64,000 nt of DNA from the NCBI GenBank assembly GCA_040753915.1, contig JBFMDN010000011.1, positions 40,475 to 104,474 on the forward strand. The letters are read 5' to 3'. Both the position numbers and the translations under genes were made by a program. Position 1 is the stretch's first letter. Each line of letters opens with the position of its first letter. Origin of the DNA: JBFMDN01 sp040753915. GTDB taxonomy: Bacteria; Desulfobacterota; Desulfomonilia; Desulfomonilales; Desulfomonilaceae. Under the pieces are notes generated by a model, which made no database searches, had not been told where the DNA came from, and saw nothing but the letters and a program-made list of their open reading frames with translations. Below, piece after piece: positions 32,882 through 43,341 of the stretch.

Positions 32882-34222
32882 CTATGGACCGAGCCATGTA
32901 AGCCCTATCACGTAGGTTGCTGACAGTACAAGCTGGGCTAGAGTGATCGGCAGGCCATAGCGAACGAAACGTCCAAAACTCACATGCTGACCGTGCTTTT
33001 CACATATGCCAACGCTGACGATGTTCGCCGAAGCGCCGATCAAAGTGGCGTTGCCACCCAATGTTCCGCCAAACATCATGGCGACGAATACCGGCAGGGT
33101 CGCAGCCGGCCAATCCGTGAAGCCTGCGGCAAGCGCTCCATCGGGGACGGCTTCTGCTACTACAAAGTAACCTTTGGTCATCACCAACGAAGCAGCAACA
33201 ACCGGAATGTTGGCGAGCAGGCACGACAGTGCGCCGATACCTACCAGCAACGCAAGCGCCACAAGAACAAAGTTGGTGCCGAACCAGTTGTACAACGCGA
33301 TGGCCTTGTCCTGAAGCAGGCCCGTCTTAGAGAATGCCTGGACCAGGCAGAAAATCGCGCTGATAAAGATCAGAGTCTTCCAGTCAACGTCTCGTATGAC
33401 GTTATCCAGCGGCTCGATACGGACTTCGTAAACAACGAGCAGAGCCAGCGTGGCACCTATAATAGCCACAGCAGGAGGCACAATCGGTGTGGGCAAGCGC
33501 TCTCCAATGAAAAAAAGACCTACCATCAGCCCGAGGACTGACAATGCGAGAGCTACGAACCAGGGGTGCTCGATGGGAACTTTGGCCTGCTCATCTGGGA
33601 GTGTGCAGCGGGCACGCCAGATGAGGGGCACAAGCACTGGGAGTAGCGGAATGACCATAAGAACGGCGAACAAACCCCCAAGACTGACCTTTTGCAGGTA
33701 GTGACCGAAAGTCATGCCGATTGAGCTGCCAACCAGGAATGTGGCGGGATCGCCAACAAGTGTGAGCATACCGGCTGAATTACTTACAATTGCCGTAAGT
33801 ATCATCGGACCGACAAAATCGAATTTAAGCTCCTTGGCAACGCGAATTATCACTGGGGCAAGGAGGATCACTGTTGTGGCGTTCGGCAACACTGAGCACG
33901 TCACAGCGACCATTAGCACCAGTAACAACAAGAAACGCTTCCCACTGCCGCGAGTGGCACTCAGATAGAAGTTTCCCAGCCGTTCGAATATACCGGTCTT
34001 TGCGAGAACACGAGCCACTACCATGCCACCGAACAGAAGGGCGACCGGGGAACCGGCCGTTCGAAATGTTGCCACCAAGTCATCATCCTCTAATATTCCT
34101 AAAATCAATAGGATGCACACACCGAGCAGTGCCGCTACCGCCATGTCGATCAAGTCGAAGGCGATGAGCACTATCACTGCACTGAACGTCAGCAGAGTCA
34201 CATAGATCTGTATGTCTGACAT
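32882..34222 (-). CDS. SLC13/ArsB-NhaD superfamily ion transporter
   Basis: A 446-residue inner-membrane protein with 11-13 predicted helices. FGGMVVARVLAKTGIFERLG, SVLPNATTVILLAPVII and ILTAIVSNSAGMLTLVGDPATFLVGSSIG are the signature of the ArsB/NhaD and SLC13 groups (N-x-x-x-T motif and the SN/T-x-x-G-x-x-T-x-x-G-D-P loop). The second half repeats it (FGGTLGGNATLIGASANIVS). Substrates in the superfamily include arsenite, sodium/proton, dicarboxylates and sulfate. It is followed closely by a solute-binding protein gene but needs no such partner. Confidence 0.82.
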   Translation of the reverse strand: MSDIQIYVTLLTFSAVIVLIAFDLIDMAVAALLGVCILLILGILEDDDLVATFRTAGSPVALLFGGMVVARVLAKTGIFERLGNFYLSATRGSGKRFLLLLVLMVAVTCSVLPNATTVILLAPVIIRVAKELKFDFVGPMILTAIVSNSAGMLTLVGDPATFLVGSSIGMTFGHYLQKVSLGGLFAVLMVIPLLPVLVPLIWRARCTLPDEQAKVPIEHPWFVALALSVLGLMVGLFFIGERLPTPIVPPAVAIIGATLALLVVYEVRIEPLDNVIRDVDWKTLIFISAIFCLVQAFSKTGLLQDKAIALYNWFGTNFVLVALALLVGIGALSCLLANIPVVAASLVMTKGYFVVAEAVPDGALAAGFTDWPAATLPVFVAMMFGGTLGGNATLIGASANIVSVGICEKHGQHVSFGRFVRYGLPITLAQLVLSATYVIGLTWLGP

Positions 34223-34234
34223 GCGAGTGTCCTG

Positions 34235-35287
34235 TTATTCGATCGGGGGGGAGTACATTAGCCCTCCCTCGGTCCAAAGCCGGTTCAGACCGCGCTCGAT
34301 GTTGAGGGGGCTTCCGCGTCCGAGATTGCGCTCGTACATCTCCCCATAGTTGCCGGCAGCCATCACGGCGCGCACCGCCCAGTCGGCGGGAACACCCATT
34401 GCTTTCGCAATCTTGCCCTGTTCTCCTCTCAGCATTCGGAATAGTCGGAGACTTCTGTCTGGGATACTGGAATGGAGGCTGTCGCGGGTCACACCGATTT
34501 CCTCCGCCAGAATCAGCGCGTACAGTACCCATCGGATAACCGTAGCCCATTCCGGGTCGCCGCCCCACACGACTGGACAAAGCGGCTCGTTGGAAATGCA
34601 CTCCGGCAAAATCTTGAATGCCGATGACCCGCCTGGTGCCCGCAGGCGTATGGCCATCAGATGTGAGGCGTCACCGGAACATGCAGCGCAGCGCCCGTCG
34701 AAGAGAGCGGCAGCCATCTCGGCCGGTGAGTCGACCACGATAGGATTTACCGAAAGCCCACGTGACATGAAGTAGTCCTTCATGTTGAGAACGCCCGTGG
34801 TGCCTTTTTCTACGCACACACTTGCACCGTTAAGCTCTGCGATCGTATTTATGCCTGATTTGGTCGGGACTAGAAACGTTTGTCTGTCGTAGAACAACAC
34901 AGCCGGAAACTGCACCTTCAAAACTGCCTCACGTGCGAGTGTCCAGCTCGTGGTACGCATGAGCAAATCGATCTTGCCAGACTGCAGTGCCGGAAAACGC
35001 ATGGATGCCGTAAGCGGAACGAACTGTACCTGGTTGGCGTCTCCCAGCACCGCGGCGGCTACAGCATGACAAAAGTCCACGTCAAAACCGCGCCACCTGC
35101 CGCTGGCATCCTTTTCAGAGAAGCCTGGTATGGCCTCGCCGACGCCGCAGTACACCCGGCCACGAGCTTTGACGGCATCCAGGACGCTTCCGGCACAAAC
35201 GGGACCCACCATAACCGCAGTTGCAACAGCGGCGGCGAGCAGAGCAGAAAAAGCCCCTGAAAGCAATCTGGTCTTGTGCCCAATCAT
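34235..35287 (-). CDS. Amino-acid-type solute-binding protein (family 3), orphan
   Basis: A 350-residue periplasmic protein with a signal peptide (from MIGHKTRLLSGAF, ending VCAGS). LDAVKARGRVYCGVGEAIPGFSEKD, GFDVDFCHAVAAAVLGD, GKIDLLMRTTSWTLAREA and NGASVCVEKGTTG correspond to the general L-amino acid binding protein AapJ. No permease or ATPase genes of an ABC transporter are in the window, and upstream is a divergent 200-base gap. It ends 12 bases before the start of the SLC13-type transporter gene on the same strand. It may serve a distant permease or a sensor system. Confidence 0.85.
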   Translation of the reverse strand: MIGHKTRLLSGAFSALLAAAVATAVMVGPVCAGSVLDAVKARGRVYCGVGEAIPGFSEKDASGRWRGFDVDFCHAVAAAVLGDANQVQFVPLTASMRFPALQSGKIDLLMRTTSWTLAREAVLKVQFPAVLFYDRQTFLVPTKSGINTIAELNGASVCVEKGTTGVLNMKDYFMSRGLSVNPIVVDSPAEMAAALFDGRCAACSGDASHLMAIRLRAPGGSSAFKILPECISNEPLCPVVWGGDPEWATVIRWVLYALILAEEIGVTRDSLHSSIPDRSLRLFRMLRGEQGKIAKAMGVPADWAVRAVMAAGNYGEMYERNLGRGSPLNIERGLNRLWTEGGLMYSPPIE

Positions 35288-35494
35288 TGGAACCGACCTC
35301 GTTGAGCTCGCATTTTCTGTTTTTCGTTGCGTAGCCCCCTGGTTTCCCAGCAAGCCCAAGTAGGACCTCATGCAAGGATTACCCCTCTCTCCAGATTCAT
35401 GAAGCCAATCAGCCCCGTTCTGCGATTATCAAGGCACCACTACCTGGCTTCCCCTCAACAAGGCTTTGACGACGATCTATCGATACATCCTCAA

Positions 35495-35902
35495 TCACTC
35501 AGAGTTGACTTGGCCGGGGACCCGATGGGGTTGTCGGCTGAGGCCACGCTGAATGGCATCAAACAGTATCTTCTCATCAAAGGGTTTTTGCATAAAGGCC
35601 ACTGCCCCCGCCTCCATTGCAGTTCTGCGCGCGTCCATATCGTCATATGCAGTCATGAAAATCACCGGTATGTCGGAGCCCTGTTCAACAAGGGTTCTCT
35701 GCAATTCAAGGCCGCTCATTCCTGTCATGCGCACGTCGAGGATCAACAGATCGGGGCACTGCGCCAAACCCGAACCCAAGAACTCCTCGGCGGATTCGAA
35801 TGTTCTCACAGTAAATCCCAAGGCATTGAGCAACCTCCTGAGTGAAGTCCGCACGGATTCGTCGTCATCGATCACAGATAGGGTGATCTCGTTCTCGGCC
35901 AT
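35495..35902 (-). CDS. Single-domain response regulator (FixJ/CheY-like receiver)
   Basis: A 135-residue receiver domain with no output domain. IDDDES gives the acidic pocket (Asp12-14), LLILDVRM the phosphoacceptor Asp56, MTAYDD the conserved Thr, and MQKPFDE the Lys. The wording (FESAEEFL, LELQRTL) is FixJ-like. It may act as a phosphate sink or relay for the kinase and FixJ-type regulator encoded 1-4 kb away, with which it shares ~40% of visible positions by eye. No kinase is adjacent. Confidence 0.85.
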   Translation of the reverse strand: MAENEITLSVIDDDESVRTSLRRLLNALGFTVRTFESAEEFLGSGLAQCPDLLILDVRMTGMSGLELQRTLVEQGSDIPVIFMTAYDDMDARRTAMEAGAVAFMQKPFDEKILFDAIQRGLSRQPHRVPGQVNSE

Positions 35903-36145
35903 TCATGATCTCCGCACCAAGGACTAGGGCTGGGCGTCCAGCATGTACCGACAGGAATCAAGCGCTCCCACCCTCTCTACATCGAAAAGACTCTATACAA
36001 ACGACAGCCTTCAGCGTGGGCATCGTACTATTTCGAGCCGTTGCGCCACCAACGCACGCCGAGTTCTATGCTGGCGAGAGAAATCCTAGTGAACGGGTGC
36101 GCGTAGTGACAACGACAGTGTTGGATCATACTTTCATCGAAGTCA

Positions 36146-36637
36146 TTATTGTTTTACCTCAGTCAGAGCGCTCTGGAGTTTGGCCTCGTTCTCGTGTGAG
36201 AGAGAGGTCTTGAGGATCTTGCCCCCAGTTCCTTTAAGTTCCTCGAGCACCTTGTCCGGCTTTGCGCTTCTGACCAAGACAAAGAGAGCAGAACTTCCAG
36301 GGTGAAGATTCTCTGCCAATTCCTTCATAAACTTGTTGTCGATGCCGACGTCACTGAGTGCCCCAGTCACAGCTCCTGCAGTTGCTCCCACCGCTAGGCC
36401 GAGGAGAGGATTCAGAAAAATGAATCCTATAAGGGATCCCCAAAATCCACCCGTGAAGGCTCCATTAGCAGTAAGATTATGAGCTTGGAGTAGCTTGACC
36501 TTTCCCTTGTCGTTCTTTACCGCGACCACAGCATCCTCAAGGTCGATGAGATATTCCTTCTGCATTTTCCAAAGCATGAGGCGCACCTCTTCCGCTTTGA
36601 ACTGATCGTCATAGCCTACAACCACTAAATCACTCAT
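36146..36637 (-). CDS. DUF1269 family protein
   Basis: A 163-residue protein. SDLVVVGYDDQFKAEEVR at the start, then a glycine-rich hydrophobic pair (FTGGFWGSLIGFIFLNPLLGLAVGATAGAVTGAL) and a C-terminal FVLVRSAKPDKVLEELK strand-helix are the DUF1269 pattern. The two short glycine-zipper helices suggest membrane association. The family is common near stress and membrane genes; no biochemical role is established. Confidence 0.85.
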   Translation of the reverse strand: MSDLVVVGYDDQFKAEEVRLMLWKMQKEYLIDLEDAVVAVKNDKGKVKLLQAHNLTANGAFTGGFWGSLIGFIFLNPLLGLAVGATAGAVTGALSDVGIDNKFMKELAENLHPGSSALFVLVRSAKPDKVLEELKGTGGKILKTSLSHENEAKLQSALTEVKQ

Positions 36638-36838
36638 GGTCCGTACCCCCTGTAAAAGAATATGGTTCCTAGTTCTGTGATTTGCCGGAGGACCAATTTG
36701 AGCTCACCCACTCACCCGAAAAAAAGTCCACTGAAGAAAATCAAAATCTCAGAGCGGTGGCACCTTGAAAATCAGTCTAAGCCTGTGGGAAGGAGCTTGG
36801 CAATTGGACTTTGGTCTTATGCGCATAGGACTTTAGCC

Positions 36839-37474
36839 CTATGAGGCTTGGTCAACGCTAGTCGTGATGCCTACCTTTACGGCTAGCCGCACTAAATCAG
36901 CTAACGAATCGGCGCGCATTTTTTTCATTATTTGAGAACGCTGCGCCTTAACCGTCTTTTCGCTGGTCCCGAGCTCGAAGGCGATCTGCTTATTCAACTT
37001 GCCGCTGACGACAAGCCCAAATATTTCTCGTTCCCGCGGTGTGAGAGAACAGACTCGTTCGTGAATTTCTCTTAATTCGGCTTTCTTCAGCCTTGCTTGC
37101 TGGTCCTTCTTGAGAGCTTCGTGAACCGCATCGATGAGGGTTTGGTCGTCGAAAGGTTTCTCAAGGAACTCCACAGCACCAGCTTTCATCGCTTGAACGG
37201 ACATTGGAACTGTTCCGTGTCCAGTGATGAAAATAACAGGGAGGGTAGTTCCGGACGCGGCCAACTCCTTCTGAAGGTCAAGGCCGCTCAAATCGGGCAT
37301 TCTTACGTCCAGAATCAGGCATGCTGGACCAGGATGGGGTTCGCGGCCAAGAAATTCGCCTGCGGACCTAAACGTCTCCACGTGGAGACCCACCGATCTC
37401 ATGAGTCTTGCCAGCGCTTTCCTGACTGAATCATCGTCATCCACCACGAAAACCAAGGCTTCGGAATCTGTCAT
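36839..37474 (-). CDS. FixJ/TodT-type two-component response regulator
   Basis: A 211-residue regulator. The start at MTDSEA overlaps the stop of the upstream kinase (ATGA), a sign of a matched pair. Receiver domain ~1-120: VDDDDS, CLILDVRMPD (phospho-Asp), ITGHGTVPMSVQAMKAGAVEFLEKPF. LuxR-type HTH ~140-205: LTPREREIFGLVVSGKLNKQIAFELGTSEKTVKAQR. Phosphorylation by the kinase would drive DNA binding. Because the kinase gene carries an in-frame stop in its sensor part, the signal input of this pair may be damaged. Confidence 0.9.
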   Translation of the reverse strand: MTDSEALVFVVDDDDSVRKALARLMRSVGLHVETFRSAGEFLGREPHPGPACLILDVRMPDLSGLDLQKELAASGTTLPVIFITGHGTVPMSVQAMKAGAVEFLEKPFDDQTLIDAVHEALKKDQQARLKKAELREIHERVCSLTPREREIFGLVVSGKLNKQIAFELGTSEKTVKAQRSQIMKKMRADSLADLVRLAVKVGITTSVDQAS

Positions 37475-39723
37475 CGTTCCCCGCCTTTCCATATCGGGAC
37501 TGTGAAGGAGAACATCGCACCACTACCATCTGGACAATTCTCAGCCCATATTCGGCCACTGTGGGCCTCTATGATGGAGCGGCAAATAGCAAGTCCCATA
37601 CCCATGCCCTCTGGTTTTGTAGACTGGAATGCTCGAAACATTTGGTCCTTGGTCGTTTCATCAATTCCTGGTCCTCTGTCCTTCACGAAAACCTGGACGC
37701 AATCCTCATTGTATCTTTGAGTAGAGATTCTTATCTCACAATGTTCGATTTGCGAACCTTCCATAGCCTCGATTCCGTTAGAAACGAGGTTGAGAATCAC
37801 CTGCTCTAGATGGAGCGCGTCCCCCTCAACAGTCGGCAAGCCTTCGTCCAAATCAAGCACGAGCGATACTCTATTCAGTTTATCACTATCTCTTGCTAAT
37901 CTTGCAGCCTCTCGGACAACCTGGTTGAGGTCAATCGACGTGAAGTCCACCTTGCCCGTTCGGAATAGGGTTCTCAGCCGTCGAATGATGTCGCTTGCCC
38001 TCTTGTCATCTTCGATGATATCCGAGAGCGTCTCACCCACCTCTTCAAGGTTCGGCTGCTCTTGGGAAAGGTACCTGGCAGCGGCTTGAGCGTTGCTAAG
38101 GATGGCACTCAGAGGCTGATTTATTTGATGGGCCAGCGCTGCGCTCAGCTCGCCGAGTGAGGCAAGACGGGAAACGCGGGCAAGGTCCTCTCGATGCTTT
38201 TGGGCTTCCAACACTGCCTTCTTACGCTGGGTGATGTCGAGAAAAACGCCCATCAGACGGATGGACTGCCTGGATGGGACTTTCTGCAAGCGGCCTCGGG
38301 AGGCAATCCAGCGAACGGTTCCGTCTGGAAGCCCAACGCGGTATTCGATGGAGGGATCCTTTTCCCCCCGTAAAGTCTGTTCTACAGCCCGGCTAACATT
38401 CTCGCGATCCTCGGGAATGACAAGAGTGAGAAATTCTTGAAAGTTCAGTTCTTTGAGGTGGGCGATGCCCAGTAACTCTCTGGTCTTGTCCGAGGCCCAG
38501 ATGCGCCCAGTACCTGGGTCCAGGCTCCATAGACCGGCACCTGCGGAAGACACCGCCAGCCTCCAAAGCTCTTCGCTTTCGATCAAAGATCGTTCAGCCT
38601 TTCGACGCCGTAGAAGATTTGTCACAAGCCCGAAAATGAGCGTCGTCTCAAGCATTATCAAGGCTGCCGCGCCACTGATCCCCCACTTGTACTTCTCCCA
38701 AAATGACAGGCGTCGATAGAGGATTTCGCTGCCGGGCGGAACGGCGGTCTCGGGGATATTCCAACGGTTAAGTTCCCGCCAATCGTAGAGACTGGCGTAT
38801 GCCTGATCCCCAGCGAAGGGTATAGATGCTGGGGACCCGCCACCCAGGATACGAAGCGCTATCGCGGCTGCCTCCCCTCCCTGCTTCTCGAAGCTCACCA
38901 GCCTCCCGTCGACTATGCCATAGCCCATGTACGTGTCATAAATCCCGAACACCGGCATATTGGCGGCCTGAGAAATCAGAGAGAGCGCTTCGCGAGGAAC
39001 AAAGCACCGACCCTCCCCATCCTCAAGAATCACTGAGTAGAGAACTATGCTTTCCGACGGAAGAGAACTGACGCGTGCAAGAATATGCGCCATCGGCAGT
39101 TTGGTAAGGTCGATCAACTGAATCTTCCCGGTATAGTCCTTGAGTGCATTACGGAAAACCTGCTCGCTATCAGCGTCGTTATCCGTTTTTCCAGCTATCA
39201 GGGCGACATTCTTTGTGCCGGGTCTAAATCGAAGGGCAGCATCTAGAACGCCAGCTATGTTTTCCGCCATGACTACGCCAGTGATTAAAGCTCGCGAAGG
39301 GGAGTTGTCCAGGTCCTCAGCGTAAGATCTTGAAATCTAACAAGCTACGATCGGGACACCGGCGAACGCAGCTTGAGCCTCGCCCAGAATCACCTCCACC
39401 GCGGCCGGGTAGACGCCGATAATAACGTCAATCTCCAATCCTGCGTACTTACGATGCAGGTAATCGACCAGTGTGCGGAAGTGCTCCGTTTGCCTGAACC
39501 GGGACAGGTCAAGGTGTTCGGTGTAAAGTTGGATATCGAAGAGCTTGTTGGACCGGAAGGCCTCTCGGATCCCTCGATCGGTCATTTCGTGAGCCGGATG
39601 TGCCTTGTCTTCGCTATAGAGGACCAGGATTCTTTTCGTCTCTTTTGGTTCCAGGGCGTACGATAGTTGAACGAGGAAAGGCAACAGCATGACGACAATC
39701 AGGATAGGTTTTCCGATCTTCAT
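37471..39723 (-). pseudogene. Sensor histidine kinase (ABC-binding-like sensor, PAS) interrupted by one amber codon
   Basis: One continuous frame from MKIGKPILIVVML (39723) to 37471, broken only by TAG at 37-base-clean position 39337-39339. The N-terminal part has a signal peptide/anchor and the start of a periplasmic ABC-binding-like sensor (RILVLYSEDK...LDLSRF...AGVPIVAC). After the TAG the same domain continues without shift (VALIAGKTDND, MPVFGIYDTYMGYGIVDG). Then come a membrane helix (AAALIMLETTLIFGLVTNL), PAS, HisKA (LGELSAALAHQINQPLSAI) and HATPase (NLVSNGIEAM, DRGPGID, GMGMGLAI). Downstream residues are intact, so the change is recent, a sequencing error, or read through. A restart at the ATG at 39270 would give a 599-residue kinase lacking its export signal. 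Confidence 0.75.
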
Positions 39724-40557
39724 GACAATTCGTAGCCCCGGGGGCTTCCTCACCGCCACTCATCTTAGTTGCGTCGCAATGGCCCCGTTCGATCTCTAGC
39801 GGTGAGGCTTCTCTATGCACATTTGCTTCACTCCTGACCCCTCCAAGCCGTCAAGGACGTGGAAAATTCTAACCGTCCCGTTCCAAAATGAGTATTCTTT
39901 AGCCTTTTCAAGATTATATCATCCATGGCAACTTGGCAACCATTATCAAAATCCACGGTCGTACTTTGAATACTGTCTGTGAAGCTCAAATAAGGGAAAG
40001 GCCCAATCCAAATGCCCCGTTCTCAATCTGAGAGGCTATAGGGCATAAGTGAATCGAAAGATTCAGCGCAGCCCCCCTTCATCCTGTCCTTATGGAGGCC
40101 TTGTTCCAGAGGGGACGGCTTTTCCGCCGCTATTCCGTACGGGCCTGAAGTCGGGGATTTCAAGGCCTATTTCTCCCTTGGCCTTGATAGGTCTGGTGAT
40201 TACTATCCCAATGGTTGCACTCCAGCACGCGAATTCAATCGTGGCGAAATCAATCACAACCCCTCAGACGCGTAAAGGTGGGATCATTCAGCATAACTAT
40301 CTGATTTTCCTTCATGGAGCTCGAACTTTGTGGCCATTGCTAAGACAAGGTTTGGCTGCGAAGATACAACAAGAATCGTCGGCTCGATTCTCATTTCTTG
40401 ACCACGGATTCCGACCTCAAGACAACAGATTTGTAAGGACAATAGCCCCCTCCGATCGCTCTCCTTGGGGGAGGCAAAGACTCCCTGATTGGAGGAGACG
40501 GCCTTCTCATCCATTTCTCCACGAAATCGTCATCTCGGCCTCTGCCCCTCACCTCCC
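39724..40557. other. 834-base intergenic stretch, no supported gene
   Basis: Lies between the sensor kinase and the glycine cleavage operon, both on the minus strand. A plus-strand frame from 40049 runs through it and into gcvPB but has no start signal or domain; a minus-strand frame at 40284-40514 is equally unsupported. I see no tRNA or repeat. The palindrome CCCTGTTTAACAGGG read on the minus strand (40561-40575) sits at the end of gcvPB, without a T run. Confidence 0.4.
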
Positions 40558-42012
40558 CTACCCTGTTAAACAGGGATTTCTCGCGGCAGAGGTTTCGTCG
40601 AGGCGTCTCACTTTTGTTCTTCTGGGAGCTTGTTTCAGTTTTTCCGGGTCCTCTTCCGCTTCCTTCACAATTGATTTGATTGCTTCGATAAAGAGATCTA
40701 TTTCCTCCTTGGATTCCGTTTCCGTCGGCTCCACCATGATCGCGCCCGAGACGACGAGCGGAAAGTAGATGGTTGGCGGATGAAAGCCGTAATCAATGAG
40801 TCGCTTCGCTATATCTAAGGTTGTAACCTTGGAACTTCTTTGAAGCTTGTCCGAGAAAACGCATTCGTGCATGCAAGGTCTGTCATACGCTATGTCGAGA
40901 ACTCCCTTGAGCCGGGCCTTCACGTAATTCGCATTCAACACCGCGAGATTGCTAGCCTGTTTGAGCAGCGGTCCCATGGAGAGAATATACGCATAGGCCT
41001 TCACCATGACTGCGAAACTGCCATAAAAGCCGTGGAGCCGCCCGATAGAATCGGGATAGTCAGTGCTCAGTGAATATCGATCACCGTCCTTCACGACGCG
41101 GGGTACCGGCAAGAATCGCTCTAGGGATTGGGTCACGCAAATGGGGCCCGCACCGGGGCCTCCTCCTCCGTGAGGCGTAGAGAAGGTCTTGTGAAGATTC
41201 AGATGGAGAACATCGACCCCCATTTTGCCCACGTGACCTCTGCCCATAAGCGCGTTCATGTTCGCACCGTCGCAGTACACCAAGCCCCCGTTTCCATGCA
41301 CAATCTCCGATATGTCTTGGATGTGCTCCTCGAACAGCCCAAGAGTATTGGGGTTGGTTACCATGATTCCGGCAGTATCCTCGTCCATAATCTGAGCGAT
41401 CGCTTCCGGCGTGAGTATTCCCAGTGGGCCTGATTTGACGCCGACCGGCTTGAATCCACAGAGGGCAGCACTCGCTGGATTCGTGCCGTGCGCAGTGTCG
41501 GGCACTATGATCTTTTTCCGCGGCTTCCCCATGCTCCGGTGATAGGCGAATAGGATCAGCATACCGGCCAGTTCCCCCTGAGCCCCTGCTGCCGGCTGCA
41601 AGGACACCGCATCCATGCCCGTGATCTCCGCCAGGAGCAAGCCCAATTCATGCATCAGTCTGAGCGCCCCCTGGGAGAGCAGAGCTGGGAGCAAGGGGTG
41701 CGCATGAGCAAATCCGTTCAGGGCCGCAATTTGATCATTGATCTTGGGATTGTACTTCATGGTGCAAGACCCCAGAGGGTACATGCCGCTGTCTACCCCG
41801 TAATTCCATTGGGATAGCCTAGTGAAATGTCGTACTACCTCAACTTCACTCAAACCCGGCCAATCCGGGATTTCTCCGACGAGATTCTCATCCATCGGGA
41901 CAGGATCCACGTCCGCTTCCGGAAGGCTCATGCCGCACCTTCCAGGTTTGCCCTTCTCCCACAGGAGGCGCTCGTTCAGTACGAGCCCATTCGCTCCCGG
42001 AAAGTCTTTCAT
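40558..42012 (-). CDS. gcvPB: Glycine dehydrogenase (decarboxylating) subunit 2
   Basis: A 484-residue subunit of the P-protein, which decarboxylates glycine with PLP and passes the aminomethyl group to lipoyl-GcvH. YPLGSCTMKYNPKIND and NLHKTFSTPHGGGGPGAGP are diagnostic; the Lys in LHKT carries the PLP. The start at MKDFPGANG overlaps the gcvPA stop (ATGA). The two-subunit form is usual in Gram-positive, thermophilic and deltaproteobacterial lineages. This is the last gene of the operon. Confidence 0.95.
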   Translation of the reverse strand: MKDFPGANGLVLNERLLWEKGKPGRCGMSLPEADVDPVPMDENLVGEIPDWPGLSEVEVVRHFTRLSQWNYGVDSGMYPLGSCTMKYNPKINDQIAALNGFAHAHPLLPALLSQGALRLMHELGLLLAEITGMDAVSLQPAAGAQGELAGMLILFAYHRSMGKPRKKIIVPDTAHGTNPASAALCGFKPVGVKSGPLGILTPEAIAQIMDEDTAGIMVTNPNTLGLFEEHIQDISEIVHGNGGLVYCDGANMNALMGRGHVGKMGVDVLHLNLHKTFSTPHGGGGPGAGPICVTQSLERFLPVPRVVKDGDRYSLSTDYPDSIGRLHGFYGSFAVMVKAYAYILSMGPLLKQASNLAVLNANYVKARLKGVLDIAYDRPCMHECVFSDKLQRSSKVTTLDIAKRLIDYGFHPPTIYFPLVVSGAIMVEPTETESKEEIDLFIEAIKSIVKEAEEDPEKLKQAPRRTKVRRLDETSAARNPCLTG

Positions 42013-43340
42013 GATCGTATCTCCCGGACCAGAGCATCCATGTCGGCCTTGGACTTGGTCTCTGTTGCACAAAGTAGGTAGCAGTCATCCAATTCGGGAT
42101 AGTAACCCGCCAGCGGGAGTCCTGCCACGATCTTCTTTTCCAGCAACCGCTCATATGCTTGGTGGAACCCGCTAGGAGCCTGGACAACAAATTCGTTAAA
42201 AGTGGGGGCACTGAACCGGGGGGAAAATCCAGCGCTTGCCAGCTCCCTCTTGAGGTATTCGGCCTTGTCGCGATTCATCGATGCCAGCGACCTCAGTCCA
42301 TTTCCCCCGAGCGATGCCATGTACATCGCGGCAGCGACGGCGCACAAGCTATTATTTGTACAGATGTTCGATGTGGCTTTTTCGCGACGGATATGCTGCT
42401 CCCTCGTGGCCAAGGTCAGGGTAAATCCTCGGTTTCCGTCCAGATCCCGAGTGCGCCCCACCAGACGTCCCGGCATGTTGCGAACGTGGGCCATCCTAGT
42501 AGCAAAGATCCCTAGACCGGGACCTCCAAAGGATTGCGGCACACCAAAGCTCTGGCCCTCTCCACACGCAATATCCGCTCCGCAGCTCCCGGGATTCTTT
42601 AGAAGTCCGTACGCGAGAGGTTCAGAAAAACTGACGACCAACAGAGCCCCCGTGTCGTGCGAGAGATTTGCGGCCCTCTGGAGATCTTCTATGCACCCGA
42701 AGAAGTTGGGAGATTGTATCGCTACGGCTGCAAACCCCTTCTCACCGGAAATTCTTGACAAATCGGTCCTGCCATCTCCGTCGAAGGGAAGCTCGACTAC
42801 CTCAAATCCTGTTGATTGAAGGTAGGTCTCAGCCACCTGCCGATAATGCGGGTGTAGAGCCTGAGACACTGCGACCCGATCATGACGGGTGATCCTGACG
42901 GAAGCGAGCAGCGCTTCTGCAAGGGCCGACGCACCGTCATAAAGCGAGGCATTGGCTATCTCCATTCCGAGCAATCGGGACACAAGAGTTTGATACTCGT
43001 ACACGGCCTGAAGCGTTCCCTGACTGATTTCAGGTTGATACGGCGTGTAAGACGTTGTGAATTCTGATCTCCCCAGAAGGTACCGGATGGTGGCCGGAAT
43101 GAAGTGCTCGTAACTTCCCGCGCCAAGAAAAACGACGTAGTCTCGGCCCGCACCCATAGTTTCCGCCAGCTCTTGCGCAGTTCTCTCGAGCTCCCATTCC
43201 GTCAGAGGACCGGGAATCCTGAGCTCCCCGTCCTTTCGGCACTGGGGAGGAATCATTGCAAAGAGCTCGTCCAAGTCAGTAGCCCCTATGGCCTCGAGCA
43301 TGAGAGCGATGTCATCCTCGGTATGAGGTAAGTAGCGCAT
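42009..43340 (-). CDS. gcvPA: Glycine dehydrogenase (decarboxylating) subunit 1
   Basis: A 443-residue partner of GcvPB. It starts MRYLPHTEDDIALMLEAIGA, with VFLGAGSYEHFIPATIRYLL, TSYTPYQPEISQGTLQAVYEYQ and ATSNICTNNSLCAVAAAMYM, the family's most conserved blocks. The subunits form an alpha2beta2 enzyme. It sits between gcvH (one base upstream) and gcvPB (4-base overlap), so stoichiometric translation is expected. Confidence 0.95.
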   Translation of the reverse strand: MRYLPHTEDDIALMLEAIGATDLDELFAMIPPQCRKDGELRIPGPLTEWELERTAQELAETMGAGRDYVVFLGAGSYEHFIPATIRYLLGRSEFTTSYTPYQPEISQGTLQAVYEYQTLVSRLLGMEIANASLYDGASALAEALLASVRITRHDRVAVSQALHPHYRQVAETYLQSTGFEVVELPFDGDGRTDLSRISGEKGFAAVAIQSPNFFGCIEDLQRAANLSHDTGALLVVSFSEPLAYGLLKNPGSCGADIACGEGQSFGVPQSFGGPGLGIFATRMAHVRNMPGRLVGRTRDLDGNRGFTLTLATREQHIRREKATSNICTNNSLCAVAAAMYMASLGGNGLRSLASMNRDKAEYLKRELASAGFSPRFSAPTFNEFVVQAPSGFHQAYERLLEKKIVAGLPLAGYYPELDDCYLLCATETKSKADMDALVREIRS

Positions 43341-43341
43341 C

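Noticed and set aside
39337..39339. TAG in the sensor kinase as a pyrrolysine codon
   Set aside because: Pyrrolysine is known almost only in methylamine methyltransferases and a few others, and no pyl genes are in the window. A nonsense change is far more likely.
40049..40768. 239-codon plus-strand frame upstream of and into gcvPB
   Set aside because: Its second half is antisense to gcvPB and the first half shows no domain or start signal.
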